DNA from: a virus
Virus record (IMG/VR): IMGVR_UViG_3300031952_000117
Span: 1-26,350 of that record
Length of the DNA stretch: 26,350 nucleotides
Direction: 5' to 3' (one strand)
Position numbers and translations under genes: made by a program. The stretch's first letter is position 1. Every line of letters begins with the position of its first letter. The notes under the pieces are model-generated. The model was not told the DNA's origin, did no database searches, and saw only the letters and a program-made list of their open reading frames with translations. Positions 1 through 7,539 of the stretch are shown here, piece by piece.

Positions 1-582
1 CTGCTTAAAGCTCGGGAGAACGTTTCGCAACAGCATGTTTGCGTCCGTCCGGTATCTCGCTATCAAGTCAATATTATAGTAGAAGTTATACGCTTCTGCT
101 CGTATCTTGCTGTAAACTTCGTTCGGTCCAGTTACATCCCCCGATGGGGTTTCAATTGTTGAATATTTCGTATTTGGAGCCGGAAGTCTGAATCCCTCAA
201 GCTCCTGAGAATACCTCTGTAAATCTGGCTCGATCTGATCCCTGTGGATGAAAATACCCGGCAACTTCCAAATACTCATATACGATTCCGGATGCCCGAA
301 GGTTACCGGAACAACGATCTCTTCAAGCGGCTCCAGCTCCCTCTGACCCTCTGGCTTTAATCCCTTTACAAGAAGAACGAAAGCTGGCTCATTCACAGGA
401 GAACTGGCATCAACTATTGCTCCCATCGTCCTTACGATACCCAAGTCGAAGTCGTCTATAAAGACGCTACCGGGATCACGACCAAACTGTCCGGATACCT
501 GATCCCACGGAAGAAAAAAAGGATTCCCCTGATACTGGGAAGCCAGTTGTTGTTGAATACTCGTGTTTATAGGTACTGACAT
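1..582 (-). CDS. Unknown protein, 3' end cut by the window edge
   Basis: The frame is open from an ATG at 582 to base 1, giving 194 codons with no stop, so the C-terminus lies outside the window. The protein starts MSVPINTSIQQQLASQYQG. It then looks like a mixed alpha/beta soluble protein with no signal peptide or membrane segment, and has a Tyr-rich stretch near residues 165-175 (NFYYN). I do not recognise the family. Its place at the end of a head/neck gene run suggests a virion or neck/tail structural protein, but that is inference from position only. The ATG is preceded by GGGGGAAC, which forms the loop and right arm of a perfect 6-bp hairpin (585-600), so its translation may depend on RNA structure. 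Confidence 0.7.
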   Translation of the reverse strand, partial: MSVPINTSIQQQLASQYQGNPFFLPWDQVSGQFGRDPGSVFIDDFDLGIVRTMGAIVDASSPVNEPAFVLLVKGLKPEGQRELEPLEEIVVPVTFGHPESYMSIWKLPGIFIHRDQIEPDLQRYSQELEGFRLPAPNTKYSTIETPSGDVTGPNEVYSKIRAEAYNFYYNIDLIARYRTDANMLLRNVLPSFKQ

Positions 583-584
583 TA

Positions 585-600
585 CCGTTCCCCCGAACGG
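585..600 (-). promoter_or_regulatory. Hairpin with the ribosome binding site in its loop
   Basis: CCGTTC-CCCC-GAACGG on the plus strand is a perfect 6-bp inverted repeat with a 4-nt loop. In the minus-strand transcript the loop reads GGGG, and the arm ends 2 nt before the ATG at 582. The G-rich loop is the only Shine-Dalgarno-like sequence for that gene. There is no T tract, so it is not an intrinsic terminator. A translational control role is inferred. Confidence 0.5.
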
Positions 601-607
601 GGGTTAC

Positions 608-850
608 TTACGACTCTAGCACCTTTGTAAACGTGGTCCCGTTATGAGTCTTTAGAAACGCTTGCTCGGTCAGCTTGCTGTCAAAAATCTCGGAAAGACG
701 CTCGGCTTCTCGGGGGTCAATGTCAAGCTCGGCTACAAGGATGTCTTTCATGAGGCCGGACACGTTAACCCCGGTCTCTTCTTTCTGGGCGGTTTTCTGC
801 CACTCCAAGAGGCTCTTGATCTGGTCGGCAGCTTCTGAACGGAACTTCAT
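608..850 (-). CDS. Small unknown protein (80 aa)
   Basis: A short, charged, predicted all-helical protein beginning MKFRSEAADQIKSLLEWQK. Residues 1-62 look amphipathic helical and the C-terminus ends TTFTKVLES. A strong Shine-Dalgarno sequence, AAAGGAGAG, sits 5 nt upstream of the ATG and supports both the gene and its start. It follows the 448-aa gene by 42 nt, a gap holding one GGAACTTAGTTCC palindrome. There is no recognisable domain, no cysteines and no membrane segment. It is probably co-transcribed with its neighbours. A small virion or assembly factor is possible, but nothing in the sequence proves it. Confidence 0.75.
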   Translation of the reverse strand: MKFRSEAADQIKSLLEWQKTAQKEETGVNVSGLMKDILVAELDIDPREAERLSEIFDSKLTEQAFLKTHNGTTFTKVLES

Positions 851-872
851 TTTTGCTCTCCTTTATAGGATC

Positions 873-885
873 GGAACTAAGTTCC
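873..885. repeat. 13-bp palindrome GGAACTAAGTTCC, copy 1
   Basis: A perfect palindrome around a central A, lying between the stop of the 448-aa gene (893) and the Shine-Dalgarno of the 80-aa gene. The same sequence, allowing either base pair at the centre, recurs at 8711, 15074 and 24094. No T tract follows it here. Confidence 0.6.
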
Positions 886-892
886 CGCTCGG

Positions 893-2239
893 TTACTTTT
901 TCACCTTCTTGCTCTCTAAAGTCGGCTCGGGTTCCCGCTCGGGAACCTCTTCTGGATCGTCTTCTGGAACTGGCTCTTGGTCATCCGAAGGGACCGGCGC
1001 TACGTCGCCGCACTCCTTCTTCGGATCTGGAACCTCCATCCCCTTGTCGCGTGCGGCAGAATGCGCAGCTGCAATGGCTTGCTGCTGATCCATACCACCC
1101 TTAACCAGCTTGCTAATCTCGGCGGAAATAAACTCTTGAGCGGCCTTTGCGGCCTTGGACTTCTTCTTGGCCTCATCGGTCTCGTCGCCTTCTTCTTCCT
1201 CTCCCTCGTCAACGATGGCCGACTCCCCCGCGAGCCAGCGAGAAAGGTTCTCTGTATACTTCTCTGGCCCCTGCCTGATAGCTTCAATCTGTCCCTTGAT
1301 CAGCTCGCTCATTCTCCCGCTCATGTCCTTGAGACCCTTGCTAACCGCCTCCATGACGTTCTTCATGTCCTTCTCGCCAACCTCGTCAGACGGCCACTGC
1401 TCATAGCCAAGCCCGCGAAACATCTCTGCGAGGCGAACGAGGACCGCCTTCTCCAGATCCTCTTCCATCGCGCCAATGACCGTCGCGATGTCTGGCCGCT
1501 GTGACTCAGCCAGAACTGGGGCTCTTCCTGTGAGAGCGTCCAGCTCGGCGAGGGCTTCGAGATATTCGCTTCCATTGTCCACGGCGTCTCTCCTTATATC
1601 TGATTCGACTGGGACGATCTCTTTTTCCGGCTCGACCTCCCGCTCCAGCGGAACTTCAGTAGTTTTGTTTGTCTGTGTATTCCACACTCTCAGTTTTCCT
1701 TCCAAACCCTTTTCGGATAATTTCGAAATCAGATCCGAAAGCGCCTCTTTATCGGTTTCACCTTTTCCGGCAAAGCTATACCCGCCACTCTGCAGCTTTG
1801 TTTTAAATTTATTGTACGCGTAACGGTCTCCGTCCAAGAAGCGAACCTCACGAACAATCGCGCTCCACTCAGCTGGATACTGTTCTGGGTCAACGTCGGG
1901 CGTAAAGATAGCGCTTTTCCCCAGCTCTACCCGATAAGCAGCCTTGAACTCAGCGTCCCACGAGGGGAAAGAGCCGCCTTCAAGTGACTCCAGCGATTCC
2001 AGATGCTTCTGCGCCTCTTCCACTTCCTCTGGCTTCAAGAATCGCTTGAGGCACTCCTTGGTCCCGTCTTCCACGTCCGGATCATGAACGGCGATAGCGT
2101 AGCTCATTGACATCGCTTGCGTAGAATTAATTCCGTGTCGCTTCATTAGCTCCCGAACGTTCTTCATGAGATCTACCGGAGACAGAGCTTTGGGTACGCT
2201 CTTGTATAACTCGAAGAATTGTTCTGCTAAACGATCCAT
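893..2239 (-). CDS. Unknown acidic-tailed phage protein (448 aa)
   Basis: The family is not recognised. The N-terminal third (1-100) is helical. Residues 120-200 look like a small alpha/beta domain with aromatic and Gly-rich turns. Residues 215-345 are again helical. A Lys/Ala-rich helix at 357-400 contains the pattern ISKLVKGGMDQQQAIAAAHS, a type of amphipathic QAIA helix that I associate with assorted phage proteins of unknown role. The tail (404-448) is almost only Pro, Glu and Asp and ends in Lys-Lys-Val-Lys-Lys. AGGA lies 7 nt before the ATG, and the gene starts 9 nt after the preceding stop, consistent with one operon. Position among neck and head genes suggests a virion component, possibly internal or scaffold-like given its charge. 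Confidence 0.75.
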   Translation of the reverse strand: MDRLAEQFFELYKSVPKALSPVDLMKNVRELMKRHGINSTQAMSMSYAIAVHDPDVEDGTKECLKRFLKPEEVEEAQKHLESLESLEGGSFPSWDAEFKAAYRVELGKSAIFTPDVDPEQYPAEWSAIVREVRFLDGDRYAYNKFKTKLQSGGYSFAGKGETDKEALSDLISKLSEKGLEGKLRVWNTQTNKTTEVPLEREVEPEKEIVPVESDIRRDAVDNGSEYLEALAELDALTGRAPVLAESQRPDIATVIGAMEEDLEKAVLVRLAEMFRGLGYEQWPSDEVGEKDMKNVMEAVSKGLKDMSGRMSELIKGQIEAIRQGPEKYTENLSRWLAGESAIVDEGEEEEGDETDEAKKKSKAAKAAQEFISAEISKLVKGGMDQQQAIAAAHSAARDKGMEVPDPKKECGDVAPVPSDDQEPVPEDDPEEVPEREPEPTLESKKVKK

Positions 2240-2248
2240 CTATTTTTC

Positions 2249-2527
2249 CTACATCAGTGTCATCGCCATATCGCGTGAAAGCGGCTTTGCAGAGACTTCC
2301 CCGCACTTCTCCGAGCAAGCTTGCTTGAATGCGTCCAGCGCGTCCCCAATCGCAGAGGAAAGGGCAATACGTTCATCCTGTGTGACAAGCCCAATCTGCG
2401 CCATCTTGTCAGCAGTTAGCGTAAACGCTTCGTGTATTTTTGCTGAAAGGAAGTCACCCAGAGGAGGACCCTGCTGAGTCACCTCAAGGTCTTCCTTAAG
2501 TTCAAGAAGCTCTTTATTTAGATCCAT
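2249..2527 (-). CDS. Small helical unknown protein (92 aa)
   Basis: The ATG at 2527 (MDLNKELLELKEDLEV) is preferred over the longer open frame beginning at 2617. The extra upstream 30 residues are Lys/Arg-rich, overlap the neighbouring gene's coding end, and have no ribosome binding site of their own. GGGAAAGAAAG precedes 2527. With this start the gene overlaps the 3' end of the preceding gene by 14 nt, which fits translational coupling. The product is predicted helical with a short conserved-looking core at 15-65 (GPPLGDFLSAKIHEAF) and two cysteines near residue 70 (ACSEKC). Function unknown. Confidence 0.65.
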   Translation of the reverse strand: MDLNKELLELKEDLEVTQQGPPLGDFLSAKIHEAFTLTADKMAQIGLVTQDERIALSSAIGDALDAFKQACSEKCGEVSAKPLSRDMAMTLM

Positions 2528-2963
2528 CTTTCTTTCCCTTCTTTTCGTCTGCGCCTTGAAGATCATTATCCGGCTTTTCTGGCTTCTCGTCGCCTTCGAT
2601 TTTTTGGGCTTTACCAAGGAGCTTCTTCACGTCAGCATTATTAACTTCGTATTCCTGCCCCGGACAAACATAGAAGTGCGTATCCACTTCTTCTGCGTTT
2701 GCTTCCATAGCGATCTTGTTGTCCCGGACGAGACGAAGCGTATACCTATTCTCACTCTTGGCCTTGTCTACGACAACGAACTCTTCGTTCTGAAGACAAA
2801 GAAGATCACCAACGGAGAAAGGGCACTTTGCGATTAGCCTGCTCCCGATACCGATGCTCCAACGGTCGTGATGAACCTTCGTCAACCCCTGCTCCCTTGG
2901 AAGCGCAAAGGCGTCCTTCTCTTGGGGCGTTGGATTTCGCAGGGGATAAAGGAAGTGTGCCAT
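2514..2963 (-). CDS. Unknown protein with Lys/Asp-rich tail (149 aa)
   Basis: Residues 1-110 look like a compact beta-rich domain (SIGIGSRLIAKCPFSVGDLL, then a VVVDKAKSENRYTLRLV hairpin), resembling a small barrel. Residues 115-149 form a highly charged Lys/Glu/Asp tail. A good Shine-Dalgarno, GGGAGAAAAAA, stands before the ATG at 2963. The gene starts 12 nt after the stop of the 251-aa gene and its end overlaps the next gene by 14 nt. Family not recognised. In this position of a T4-like late operon, small head-completion or connector proteins are common, but this one cannot be assigned. Confidence 0.75.
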   Translation of the reverse strand: MAHFLYPLRNPTPQEKDAFALPREQGLTKVHHDRWSIGIGSRLIAKCPFSVGDLLCLQNEEFVVVDKAKSENRYTLRLVRDNKIAMEANAEEVDTHFYVCPGQEYEVNNADVKKLLGKAQKIEGDEKPEKPDNDLQGADEKKGKKDGSK

Positions 2964-2975
2964 TTTTTTCTCCCA

Positions 2976-3731
2976 CTAAATTGTATGCGGCGGATTCGGC
3001 TGATCGGTCGATTTCACTCTATAAAGAGTCTTCCTTTCAGCCTCAGGCGCATGGTGCACAGTTGGCGGAAGCGGATACAACTTTCCTTCCGCTGGAACCT
3101 GCGGCTTTAACTTTTCCGTGCGCTCGTGGAAATCGTAATCTTCGGCGTCTATAATCACGATGGGCTCACCCATCGTCAGGTCGGCACCAAACTGTCTCTC
3201 CGCTTCATAACGGCTGCGGCGTTGCAGGTTAATACGCCATTGCAGGTGAAGCGGCAAATCTCCCAAGAACTGGTCGCGCTCAAGGCTCTCGACGTCCCAA
3301 AAGGCTACGTCGCCTTGGTGCGTCGTCCATATTGCAATCACGTCTCCCGCGTCCGGAATAATGGAGCCACGTGCGGCAATAAGGACATTCGCAATATCTT
3401 CCGGAATAGTTTCCTCGAATAACTTTCGGCTAATATATGCTGTGGCGGACATGTCCTGATTTCCGCCCTTGTTTTCCTCGAACTCCTTCGGTTCATCTGG
3501 AGTTTGCATATGAACGGGCATAATCAGCGGCCCTGCAAACTTCCAGTTCTTTTTTTGTTCCCCGTATAAAACGTCCCGCTGGAAGCGGGACTCGTCCTGA
3601 GTAACTGGAGGCAAGATCTTCAAGTAGTACTTGCCACGTGGCGAAGTTAGCCGTTGAGCCTCCGCGTTTATGCTATCGAAGAAGCCCAGCTCTTCGGGCC
3701 GAAAAAAAAGGTTTCCAGTATCAGCGGGCAT
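2976..3731 (-). CDS. Probable neck or head-closure-type structural protein (251 aa)
   Basis: A soluble 251-aa protein without signal peptide or coiled coil. The order of its N-terminal blocks (EAQRLTSPRGKYYLKILPP, then a LYGE segment, then a long polar loop, then an ISRKLFEE segment) is loosely reminiscent of T4 gp14-type neck proteins, which also have a tyrosine-rich YYL strand followed by a GE loop and an SR helix. Length is also close (T4 gp14 is 256 aa). This is a by-eye resemblance and could be misleading. A later block, residues about 128-165 (GDVIAIW, then FWDVESLERD), is rich in Trp and acidic residues. The ATG lies 1 nt after the stop of the 157-aa gene, so the pair is probably translationally coupled. 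Confidence 0.6.
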   Translation of the reverse strand: MPADTGNLFFRPEELGFFDSINAEAQRLTSPRGKYYLKILPPVTQDESRFQRDVLYGEQKKNWKFAGPLIMPVHMQTPDEPKEFEENKGGNQDMSATAYISRKLFEETIPEDIANVLIAARGSIIPDAGDVIAIWTTHQGDVAFWDVESLERDQFLGDLPLHLQWRINLQRRSRYEAERQFGADLTMGEPIVIIDAEDYDFHERTEKLKPQVPAEGKLYPLPPTVHHAPEAERKTLYRVKSTDQPNPPHTI

Positions 3732-3734
3732 GGG

Positions 3735-4208
3735 TTATTGGCCCTCATCGCCTTCACCCTCTTCATCGGCGTCGGCTTCACCAACATGTGAATCGATCAT
3801 GATATCCTGCGCCGCAGGAGCAAACTCCATTGCGTCGGCAAGAAACTGAATCGCCTTCCCTATACGAACCGCATTATTGTCCTTGGCGTTTCCGTTAAAG
3901 ATCACAGCCAGCTGTCGCATACTGGATGGCCGCATCTCTTCTGCGTCGTCGGCCTGATACAGAATACCCTCGACTTCGTCCTGTACATCCTCTGGAAGCG
4001 TGGCGAACACCGACTCCCAGAGTTCCAAGTCCTTCACGAACTGCCCCATCAACTGCTGCAGTGATGGATAGACCTGCTGCTGCTCCTGCCCATGGGGCAG
4101 GACGCTGATCACGGGTTCCGAAGGAGGAGCAACCGGCGCTGCAGGCGGCTGCCCCTCTTCTTCCAGCGTATCCATCTTTACTAGCAGCGCTTCGATTGTT
4201 TTATTCAT
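3735..4208 (-). CDS. Unknown acidic protein (157 aa)
   Basis: The N-terminus (1-18) is helical, followed by a Pro/Ala linker (19-45), a helical central domain (46-140) and an extremely acidic C-terminus (EADADEEGEGDEGQ). No catalytic motif is visible. The start at 4208 has only a weak Shine-Dalgarno (GGA), and the gene begins 12 nt after the 772-aa gene stop, so it probably depends on coupling. The same design of helical core plus Pro linker plus acidic tail is seen in several neighbours. Function unknown. Confidence 0.7.
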   Translation of the reverse strand: MNKTIEALLVKMDTLEEEGQPPAAPVAPPSEPVISVLPHGQEQQQVYPSLQQLMGQFVKDLELWESVFATLPEDVQDEVEGILYQADDAEEMRPSSMRQLAVIFNGNAKDNNAVRIGKAIQFLADAMEFAPAAQDIMIDSHVGEADADEEGEGDEGQ

Positions 4209-4220
4209 GGCAAGTCCAGC

Positions 4221-5363
4221 TTAGATGGCCGGAAACGCCTTCTTGCTATAGTCCACCGATCCACGAAGAACGTTCATGAAATCGGACATGAAGCGAAGGT
4301 TCTTAACAAGCTCCGCGCCTTCCTGAGTGGCATCGCCCCACTCAACGACGTCGGCGAGAGCGCCCGCCAGCTTCGTCATCTCGGTAATATCGTTGGTCTC
4401 GGTGAACTTCCGGTAAATATTAACGAACTTTGCCTTGTCGTCCTCCTCGAAGCGACTCATCGAGGCGGCAATAAGATAAGGGAGAGCGCGTTCGAGATAC
4501 CCACCATAAGAGAACACATCGAGAACGCCGGTATCGCGAGCGCCACCGACTCCAGCGCCCGTGGTCTCCTCTTTCAGGATGGCGATGAACTTGGGAGCCC
4601 TGCGCTCTGTAACGGTGCCGGAACCCCACTGCTTCCCTGACGGGGCGAGAGCAAGGCGTAGAAGCTCGCCAAGCGCGTCATTCGTCTCGTTCTTCTTTCC
4701 CTCGTCCTCGTCGCCTTCCTCGTCATCATCCTCGTCGTCATCGTCTTCGTCGTCCTGCTCGTCCTTCTTCGGCTCTTTGTCGTCGTCCTTGTCGGCCTTC
4801 GGCTCATCGGCCTTTTCAGCCGGAACTTCTTCCTCGTCTTCCTCGTCCCCGTCCTTCTCGGGGGCTTCCGCTGGCTCTTCTGCGGGAACCTCTTCGGGAG
4901 CTTCAACGGGCGCTGCGGCAGGAACCGCAGGGGCCGTTGGGAGGGATACCACTGGAGCTGCTGGCGCTACGGGGGCTGCCGCCTGAGGCGCGGCCTGATC
5001 TCCCGTGATAACCGGCGGCTCGTCCTTAACTTCCTTGTCCTTCTTCTTGCCCTCTTCCTCTTCGTCCCCTTCTTCATCCTTTTCAGCTGCGGGGGCGGCG
5101 GGCTTCTTCTCGGCGGGCTCGTCCTTCGGCTCGTCTACGGGCTCGTCGTCTTCGTTCTTGGCCTTCTTCATGCTGCCAAGGTACGTCTCAAGATCCTTGA
5201 TCAGCTTCTCGGGCATGTGCTTCTCAGTCCCGAGCTTCTTGGCCACGCGCTGGGCGGCTTCGGCCAGAGGGATTCCGCCGTCAACGCACGCCTGTGCCAT
5301 CCGCTTCGCCTCACTGATCTCGCCCGGAAGCAACTCTTCAGGGGCCTCTACCACCTTGAACAT
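4221..5363 (-). other. Possible internally initiated C-terminal product of the 772-aa gene
   Basis: In frame at residue 393 the message reads CTTAGGAGAGACAAAATG, i.e. a near-ideal AGGAG with a 7-nt spacer before ATG. Translation from there would give a 380-aa protein containing the acidic low-complexity region and the C-terminal domain but neither FFKKLA module. The Shine-Dalgarno is made from two AGG/AGA arginine codons. The signal is directly visible; its use is inferred. Confidence 0.45.
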
Positions 5364-6539
5364 TTTGTCTCTCCTAAGTTTTCTGCTGTAAGGCAGGGGA
5401 ATACCAAGACGTCCTTCACGCTGAGACGCGTCTTCGTCGGAACTGTCGTCAACAGAAACGTCGTGCTTTGAAAGGATATCCACAAGTGCCGCCTCAAGCT
5501 CTTCGGGATTCTCGGACTTGTAAGCGGCACTGCTAAGAATCTCTTTCGTAATCTTTTTCCCTCTTGCAAGCTGTGCCAGAATAACATTGACGTCCTTCTT
5601 GGCCGCAGCCTTGTCGCCCGTATTCTGGCTGATAACGTCGAGCATTTCGTTGGCAAGTTCCTCCGGAGCGGCAATGGCCTGTGCTTCCAAATCCAGTTTC
5701 ATTTCCCTCTCCAGCATAAACTTGTCACCCTCCCCCTCCGCTTCCGTCTCTTCCGGAGGTGGAACTTCGGCAGGCGTATCTATTTCTGATCCCGCAGGCG
5801 GAAGATCAAGAGCCGCCTCGCCGTCGCTCCCGAGAGATACCGCAAGCTTCTTGAAGAAGTCGCTCAGGAACGTGTAGAATTCCGCAAGAGACAGGGACGA
5901 AACGGTTTCTACTTCTGTGTCGTGGCCATTCTTACCGAGAGCGTCGATAAGCTGGGACCGACGCGTAATATCAATCCCTTCAAGATACATGTCCATGACC
6001 GCAGAATTGATATCAAAAGTCGCTGGCTTCTTCTCGGGTACTTCTGGCTCGTCCGCCACGGGCTCTTCCGCAGGAGGAGCATCAGCAGAAGGCGCAGGGT
6101 CAAGCTTAATGTCATCTGGAATCGCCTCGGCTTCGTCAATTCCAGCCAGCAATCCCGGAGATTGCTTGCGAACTCCCGCCAGCTTCTTGAAGAATCCGGC
6201 CATCGCCTCGTAATAGGCGTGGCGGCTAAGCTTGTCTACCCACTCAGCAACCTTCGGATAGTTGTTTCTGGACAGCCATCTCCCCACGCGCTTCGGATCA
6301 CCAAAGTTAATATCATCTTCGAAGGCGTCCAGAAGCGCCTCCATGATATCAGACTCTGGCGGGCCAGCGGGCTTCGGAGGAGGAATCAGCTTCTCCTTCT
6401 CAGGCTGCTGTGCGGAAGCGTCTGGGGCCTCGTTCTCTTTCTTGGCATTGTACATCTGCCACTTCTGCAGGAGAGACCCCCCCAGCTTGGGCTCGCCTGC
6501 AGGTTGCTCCGGACGCTGCGTTGCGCGAGGATCGGTCAT
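4221..6539 (-). CDS. Large acidic, proline-rich protein of unknown function (772 aa)
   Basis: Four parts can be seen. Residues 1-60 are a polar, Pro-rich leader. Residues 62-235 contain two loosely similar helical modules separated by a Pro/Glu linker, each ending in FFKKLA (116-121 and 228-233). Residues 270-455 are helical. Residues 463-616 are low-complexity Glu, Asp, Lys, Pro and Ala, including runs of more than ten acidic residues. Residues 620-772 form a compact helical C-terminal domain. GGGGA lies 9 nt before the ATG, and a sigma70-like promoter is just upstream. A second in-frame ATG at residue 393 has a strong internal Shine-Dalgarno. The family is not recognised; an internal head, scaffold-like or decoration role would fit the charge and position but is inference. 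Confidence 0.75.
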   Translation of the reverse strand: MTDPRATQRPEQPAGEPKLGGSLLQKWQMYNAKKENEAPDASAQQPEKEKLIPPPKPAGPPESDIMEALLDAFEDDINFGDPKRVGRWLSRNNYPKVAEWVDKLSRHAYYEAMAGFFKKLAGVRKQSPGLLAGIDEAEAIPDDIKLDPAPSADAPPAEEPVADEPEVPEKKPATFDINSAVMDMYLEGIDITRRSQLIDALGKNGHDTEVETVSSLSLAEFYTFLSDFFKKLAVSLGSDGEAALDLPPAGSEIDTPAEVPPPEETEAEGEGDKFMLEREMKLDLEAQAIAAPEELANEMLDVISQNTGDKAAAKKDVNVILAQLARGKKITKEILSSAAYKSENPEELEAALVDILSKHDVSVDDSSDEDASQREGRLGIPLPYSRKLRRDKMFKVVEAPEELLPGEISEAKRMAQACVDGGIPLAEAAQRVAKKLGTEKHMPEKLIKDLETYLGSMKKAKNEDDEPVDEPKDEPAEKKPAAPAAEKDEEGDEEEEGKKKDKEVKDEPPVITGDQAAPQAAAPVAPAAPVVSLPTAPAVPAAAPVEAPEEVPAEEPAEAPEKDGDEEDEEEVPAEKADEPKADKDDDKEPKKDEQDDEDDDDEDDDEEGDEDEGKKNETNDALGELLRLALAPSGKQWGSGTVTERRAPKFIAILKEETTGAGVGGARDTGVLDVFSYGGYLERALPYLIAASMSRFEEDDKAKFVNIYRKFTETNDITEMTKLAGALADVVEWGDATQEGAELVKNLRFMSDFMNVLRGSVDYSKKAFPAI

Positions 6540-6564
6540 GTTCTAATCCCCTATATGCTAGGCT

Positions 6565-6593
6565 ATTATATAGAAGTTACTAAATTTTTTCAA
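6565..6593 (-). promoter_or_regulatory. sigma70-type promoter of the 772-aa gene
   Basis: On the minus strand, TTGAAA (6588-6593) and TATAAT (6565-6570) are separated by exactly 17 bp, a 5/6 plus 6/6 match to the bacterial housekeeping consensus. Transcription would start near 6558, about 20 nt before the ATG at 6539, leaving a short leader with the GGGGA ribosome binding site. It stands between the end of an endonuclease gene and the 772-aa gene, in the most AT-rich intergenic stretch of this half. Confidence 0.7.
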
Positions 6594-6601
6594 CCCACTA
6601 T

Positions 6602-6614
6602 GAGTAAGTTACTC
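6602..6614. repeat. Palindrome over the stop codon of the endonuclease gene
   Basis: GAGTAAGTTACTC is a perfect 13-bp palindrome that includes the TAA stop of the endonuclease gene (6609-6611), just upstream of the TTGAAA promoter. It could be an operator or a short RNA hairpin. There is no T tract, so it is not a canonical terminator. Confidence 0.4.
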
Positions 6615-7535
6615 TGCCACGGTTTTCTTTGAAAACATCCGATTAAAGACATCCGCGTGGTCTCTTTGATACTTAATCCACTTGTTATAATTTAGGTCTC
6701 CACGATTGAATTCGTTTGAATCTCGGTAAAACCAATCGCTTAAAGACAAGCTATCTGCCGTACCAAAGCTGAGCGTATGCCTTAGGTTCCTTGAAAAACT
6801 ATTTTTATTAACATAAGAATAAATACATCCACCTTTTACAACTTTCGCATCCTTTAAGTACGAAAAAAGGTCTTTTATAAAAGATTCTGCGGCAATGGCC
6901 AAGGAAGCAATAAATCTTGTTATGGTTCTTCCCTTTGGAAGAATCGATGAAAACGACCCATCTCCATCCCAAAACCCACGAACAAAATGCGGCATAAGTG
7001 GCTTTTCAAGGTTTACAAACTTCAAACTTGTGCACTTATCGTGCTCAATCCCAAAACGTGACCGCAAATCTTCACACATTTTTAAATTGCTAATAATTGC
7101 GCTATGAACATTAACATCAGGCCTCTTCTGGAGCTGGCCCCCCTTTGTTATTGCTATAAGTTTCTGACAAATATCCTCAGAAGCGGAAACGCACCAGTTA
7201 TTTCTTCTAACATGTCCATCTGACAATATAAGGCCTAGCACCCATGCCATATCGGGCGTATCTTTCTTGAAAAGATCTTCATCATACAAATACTTAAGAT
7301 TAAATCCGTTCGTATACGGATTTCTATGTTTTCCTTGTCGCCACTCAAGAGTACGCGCTTCCGAGCGAGAACGCATTAAACCAAGTCTCTTCAAAACATC
7401 ATAAGCTGTCCCGACTCCGATTCCTAGGCGCGTATTAATCTCATTTGCACCAACTCCTGCCAAGTGAAGATCGCGGATCTTCTCATATGTTTCCAAGCTA
7501 TGTTTTCTGGGTTTCCAGTTTATAACTATAGACAT
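6609..7535 (-). CDS. Free-standing LAGLIDADG homing endonuclease with N-terminal HTH (308 aa)
   Basis: Two LAGLIDADG-type motifs are visible: MAWVLGLILSDGHV near residues 96-109 and PHFVRGFWDGDGSF near 182-195. Each carries the acidic residue expected to bind the catalytic metal, so the protein is probably a single-chain, pseudosymmetric DNA endonuclease. Residues 16-52 look like a resolvase-type helix-turn-helix (LHLAGVGANEINTRLGIG) that would add DNA recognition. It starts 4 nt after the stop of the neck gene, with GAGG upstream, and ends just before the promoter of the 772-aa gene. Neither neighbour is interrupted, so it is free-standing rather than intron-encoded. Its DNA looks more AT-rich than the flanking structural genes, as expected of an acquired mobile gene. 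It probably cuts a cognate site in related phages lacking it. Confidence 0.9.
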   Translation of the reverse strand: MSIVINWKPRKHSLETYEKIRDLHLAGVGANEINTRLGIGVGTAYDVLKRLGLMRSRSEARTLEWRQGKHRNPYTNGFNLKYLYDEDLFKKDTPDMAWVLGLILSDGHVRRNNWCVSASEDICQKLIAITKGGQLQKRPDVNVHSAIISNLKMCEDLRSRFGIEHDKCTSLKFVNLEKPLMPHFVRGFWDGDGSFSSILPKGRTITRFIASLAIAAESFIKDLFSYLKDAKVVKGGCIYSYVNKNSFSRNLRHTLSFGTADSLSLSDWFYRDSNEFNRGDLNYNKWIKYQRDHADVFNRMFSKKTVAE

Positions 7536-7539
7536 TCTA

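Noticed and set aside
4561-5391. Ser-rich plus-strand open frames and a repetitive CTCGTC pattern
   Set aside because: They mirror the Asp/Glu-rich low-complexity segment of the 772-aa protein. The repetition follows codon usage for acidic residues, not a DNA repeat array.
6609-7535. Intron in the neck gene carrying the other endonuclease
   Set aside because: The neck protein is full length with its conserved C-terminal block, and the downstream gene is unrelated to it.
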